This document shows positions 5,866 through 6,788 of a DNA stretch of 6,788 nt, piece after piece. The notes under the pieces were generated by a model that was not told the DNA's origin, did no database searches, and saw only the letters and a list, made by a program, of their open reading frames with translations. Source of the stretch: Bacteroidales bacterium (lineage in GTDB: Bacteria; Bacteroidota; Bacteroidia; Bacteroidales; JAADGE01); assembly GCA_024762915.1 (NCBI GenBank), contig JANTGL010000145.1:1-6788 (forward strand). Reading direction: 5' to 3'. Position 1 is the stretch's first letter. The number at the start of each line of letters is the position of its first letter. The translations under genes were made by a program, and so were the position numbers.

Positions 5866-6011
5866 TTTTACCCCAAATTTGGGCTATTGTTTAAATTTTG
5901 AACAAGCATCTACTTCGTTGCTAACTTTTTGTAATACATTTGTATAACTTAAAAAGTCAGACGCCTCGTATCTGCATGCTCAAAATTTATGACTAATTTG
6001 GGTTAATTTAT
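5866..6011. repeat. Long imperfect palindrome, MITE/REP-like
   Basis: The two arms mirror each other around 5939/5940. The centre is ATACA-TT-TGTAT (5934-5945). Going outward, CTAACTTTTT (5921-5930) faces the complement of CTGACTTTTT, and TTAAATTTTG (5891-5900) faces the complement of ATAAATTTTG (5981-5990). The 40-bp stretch between 5891 and 5930 matches its partner at about 28 positions without gaps. Both outer ends carry CCCAAATT; the left one is itself a 12-bp palindrome, CCCAAATTTGGG (5872-5883), with a 7-nt insertion. No transposase is present. The shape suits a non-autonomous mobile or dispersed palindromic element. Confidence 0.7.
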
Positions 6012-6137
6012 TCCCTTGAAAATATTTTTATAAATAAGTATCGCGGTTTGTGTTTTAATGATTTGAGGATGTAATTAGTTTCTGTCCATAAAGTCAGCAA
6101 TTTCATTATTTTGAAACGGTTTATTTTTGGTTGTATT

Positions 6138-6237
6138 TTAGATATGAGATTTGAGACGCGAGTATTTAGATTCTATTTTTCTGGTATTCAACTAATTACA
6201 GAAGATGTATTTCTCACATCTCATGTCTCATATCTTA
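6138..6237. repeat. 100-bp inverted repeat built from a 7-bp TGAGA motif
   Basis: Arms 6138-6162 and 6213-6237 are 25 bp each, match at 20 of 25 positions as inverted copies, and are separated by 50 bp. Each arm is three 7-bp steps: TATGAGA, TTTGAGA, CGCGAG(T) on the left, and TATGAGA, CATGAGA, TGTGAGA when the right arm is reverse-complemented. This is typical of short palindromic intergenic elements. No target-site duplication was identified with confidence. Confidence 0.75.
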
Positions 6238-6239
6238 AA

Positions 6240-6286
6240 AAGTAAATTAGATAAAATATATTGAAATATCTAAGAAAAACTTACTT
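6240..6286 (-). terminator. Weak AT-rich hairpin, possible terminator of the 5'-nucleotidase gene
   Basis: TTAGATA (6247-6253) pairs with TATCTAA (6267-6273). An outer pair, AAGTAA (6240-6245) with TTACTT (6281-6286), adds length after bulges. On the minus strand a T-rich stretch (TTTACTTTTT) overlaps the outer arm. It lies 39 bp beyond the tandem stop codons of the nucleotidase gene. There are few G-C pairs, so this is tentative. Confidence 0.3.
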
Positions 6287-6324
6287 TATAGACAAACTCT
6301 AATTATATAAAAAATCAGATCTTA

Positions 6325-6788
6325 TTATTGATACCTGAAATAACAATCACAATCAGGATAATTCACGTCTCCGTTAATCGTTTCCAAATAGGCAATAAGG
6401 GTTTCGGCAGCCGTTAAACTCTGAACCTCTCCCGAAGGCGGAAAATACGTATCAAAAACAGCAGGAATATAATCATTTATTCCGATTGTAAGATTGGTGT
6501 TATCAGGAATAATATTTCCGAGTGTATCTCTTATTTCTACAGTACTGCCGACTTGCTCAATTTGAATTCCGGAATAATACATTCCTTGATTTGAACCGAT
6601 TAAAAAGTTTTTTATTTCGGCAACACTCATGGTGTAAATAAGCGTACCGTTGTTAAAAGGAGAAATCGAATAAATTTCTCGTTTTGTAATGTTTCCTTCA
6701 TCCAAACCGGCACGAACGCCTCCGGTGTTTTGAAATGCAAGGTCAACATTCAGATATTCCCTGAAAGCATCGGTATAAAAACAGCCGA
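6325..6788 (-). CDS. 5'-nucleotidase, C-terminal domain (5' part outside window)
   Basis: The frame is open to the window edge, so only the last 153 residues are visible. They match the C-terminal substrate-binding domain of UshA/CD73-type 5'-nucleotidases, exported enzymes that hydrolyse nucleoside 5'-phosphates. Seen are: TDAFREYLNVDLAFQNTGGV, followed by RAGLDEGNITKREIYSISPF. In these, N-x-GG-x-R carries the phosphate/substrate-contacting arginine of the family, and SPFNN corresponds to the PFGN segment near the base-stacking Phe. GINDYIPAVFDTYF fits the family's late NDY segment. The N-terminal metallophosphatase domain must lie beyond 6788. The protein ends YPDCDCYFRYQ with two consecutive TAA codons (6325-6327 and 6322-6324) and no type IX sorting tail. 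A TTG at 6703-6705 is internal and not a start. Whether it is specific for nucleotides, UDP-sugars or cyclic nucleotides cannot be told from this part. Confidence 0.88.
   Translation of the reverse strand, partial: GCFYTDAFREYLNVDLAFQNTGGVRAGLDEGNITKREIYSISPFNNGTLIYTMSVAEIKNFLIGSNQGMYYSGIQIEQVGSTVEIRDTLGNIIPDNTNLTIGINDYIPAVFDTYFPPSGEVQSLTAAETLIAYLETINGDVNYPDCDCYFRYQ

Larger units (their letters stand above)
5656..6324. other. 669-bp gene-free region with three palindromic structures
   Basis: No open frame with a credible start or recognisable product is seen here. In order it holds: the lipoprotein promoter candidate, a short GAAA-loop hairpin (5716-5736), a long imperfect palindrome (about 5866-6011), a TGAGA-rich inverted repeat (6138-6237), and an AT-rich hairpin (6240-6286) that may end the 5'-nucleotidase transcript. 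The stretch 6012-6137 shows nothing definite. Confidence 0.7.

Noticed and set aside
5871..6002. Integron attC site
   Set aside because: The palindrome lacks the GTTRRRY core at its ends, no integrase is present, and the flanking genes are not cassette-like.

Overview
The window is AT-rich and looks like Bacteroidota (Bacteroidales or Flavobacteriales-type) chromosome. Three things point that way: secreted proteins with short signal peptides ending in A-Q or S-Q, an N-terminal 'YQAVVR...LLSVPYAIHA' secretion-module domain typical of that phylum, and start regions that lack Shine-Dalgarno sequences but carry TAnnTTTG-like -7 elements. No rRNA, tRNA, CRISPR array, transposase or phage gene was seen.

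Layout from left to right. (1) At 2-469 (+) lies the C-terminal end of a SpoIIE/PP2C-type serine phosphatase, followed by a hairpin terminator. (2) At 522-1814 (-), convergent with it, is a complete MtaB-type tRNA methylthiotransferase with a GTG start. (3) At 1913-3865 (-) is a 650-residue secreted, Asp-rich protein made of eight MopE-type Cys/Asp modules with an embedded thrombospondin-type-3 calcium-binding stretch. It has its own terminator just ahead of the mtaB promoter. (4) At 4056-4604 (-) is a small exported beta-rich (probable outer-membrane barrel) protein with a strongly charged basic tail. (5) At 4709-5002 is a non-coding array of 14 adjacent 21-bp units with no indels, directly upstream of that gene's candidate promoter. 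(6) At 5122-5655 (-) is an unrecognised lipoprotein. (7) At 5656-6324 is a 669-bp gene-free region holding a GAAA-loop hairpin and two different long imperfect inverted repeats. (8) At 6325-6788 (-) is the C-terminal domain of a 5'-nucleotidase cut by the window edge.

The genes do not form an obvious pathway. Most minus-strand genes are separated by large gaps, terminators and their own candidate promoters, so they look like single-gene units. Four of the six encode envelope or secreted proteins (the 5'-nucleotidase being so by family knowledge).

The least ordinary content is non-coding: the 21-bp array (exactly two helical turns, with an alternating A/B pattern in its right half), the roughly 145-bp palindromic element and the 100-bp TGAGA inverted repeat. 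I cannot show that any of these is a new system. They are the parts most worth a genome-wide search.
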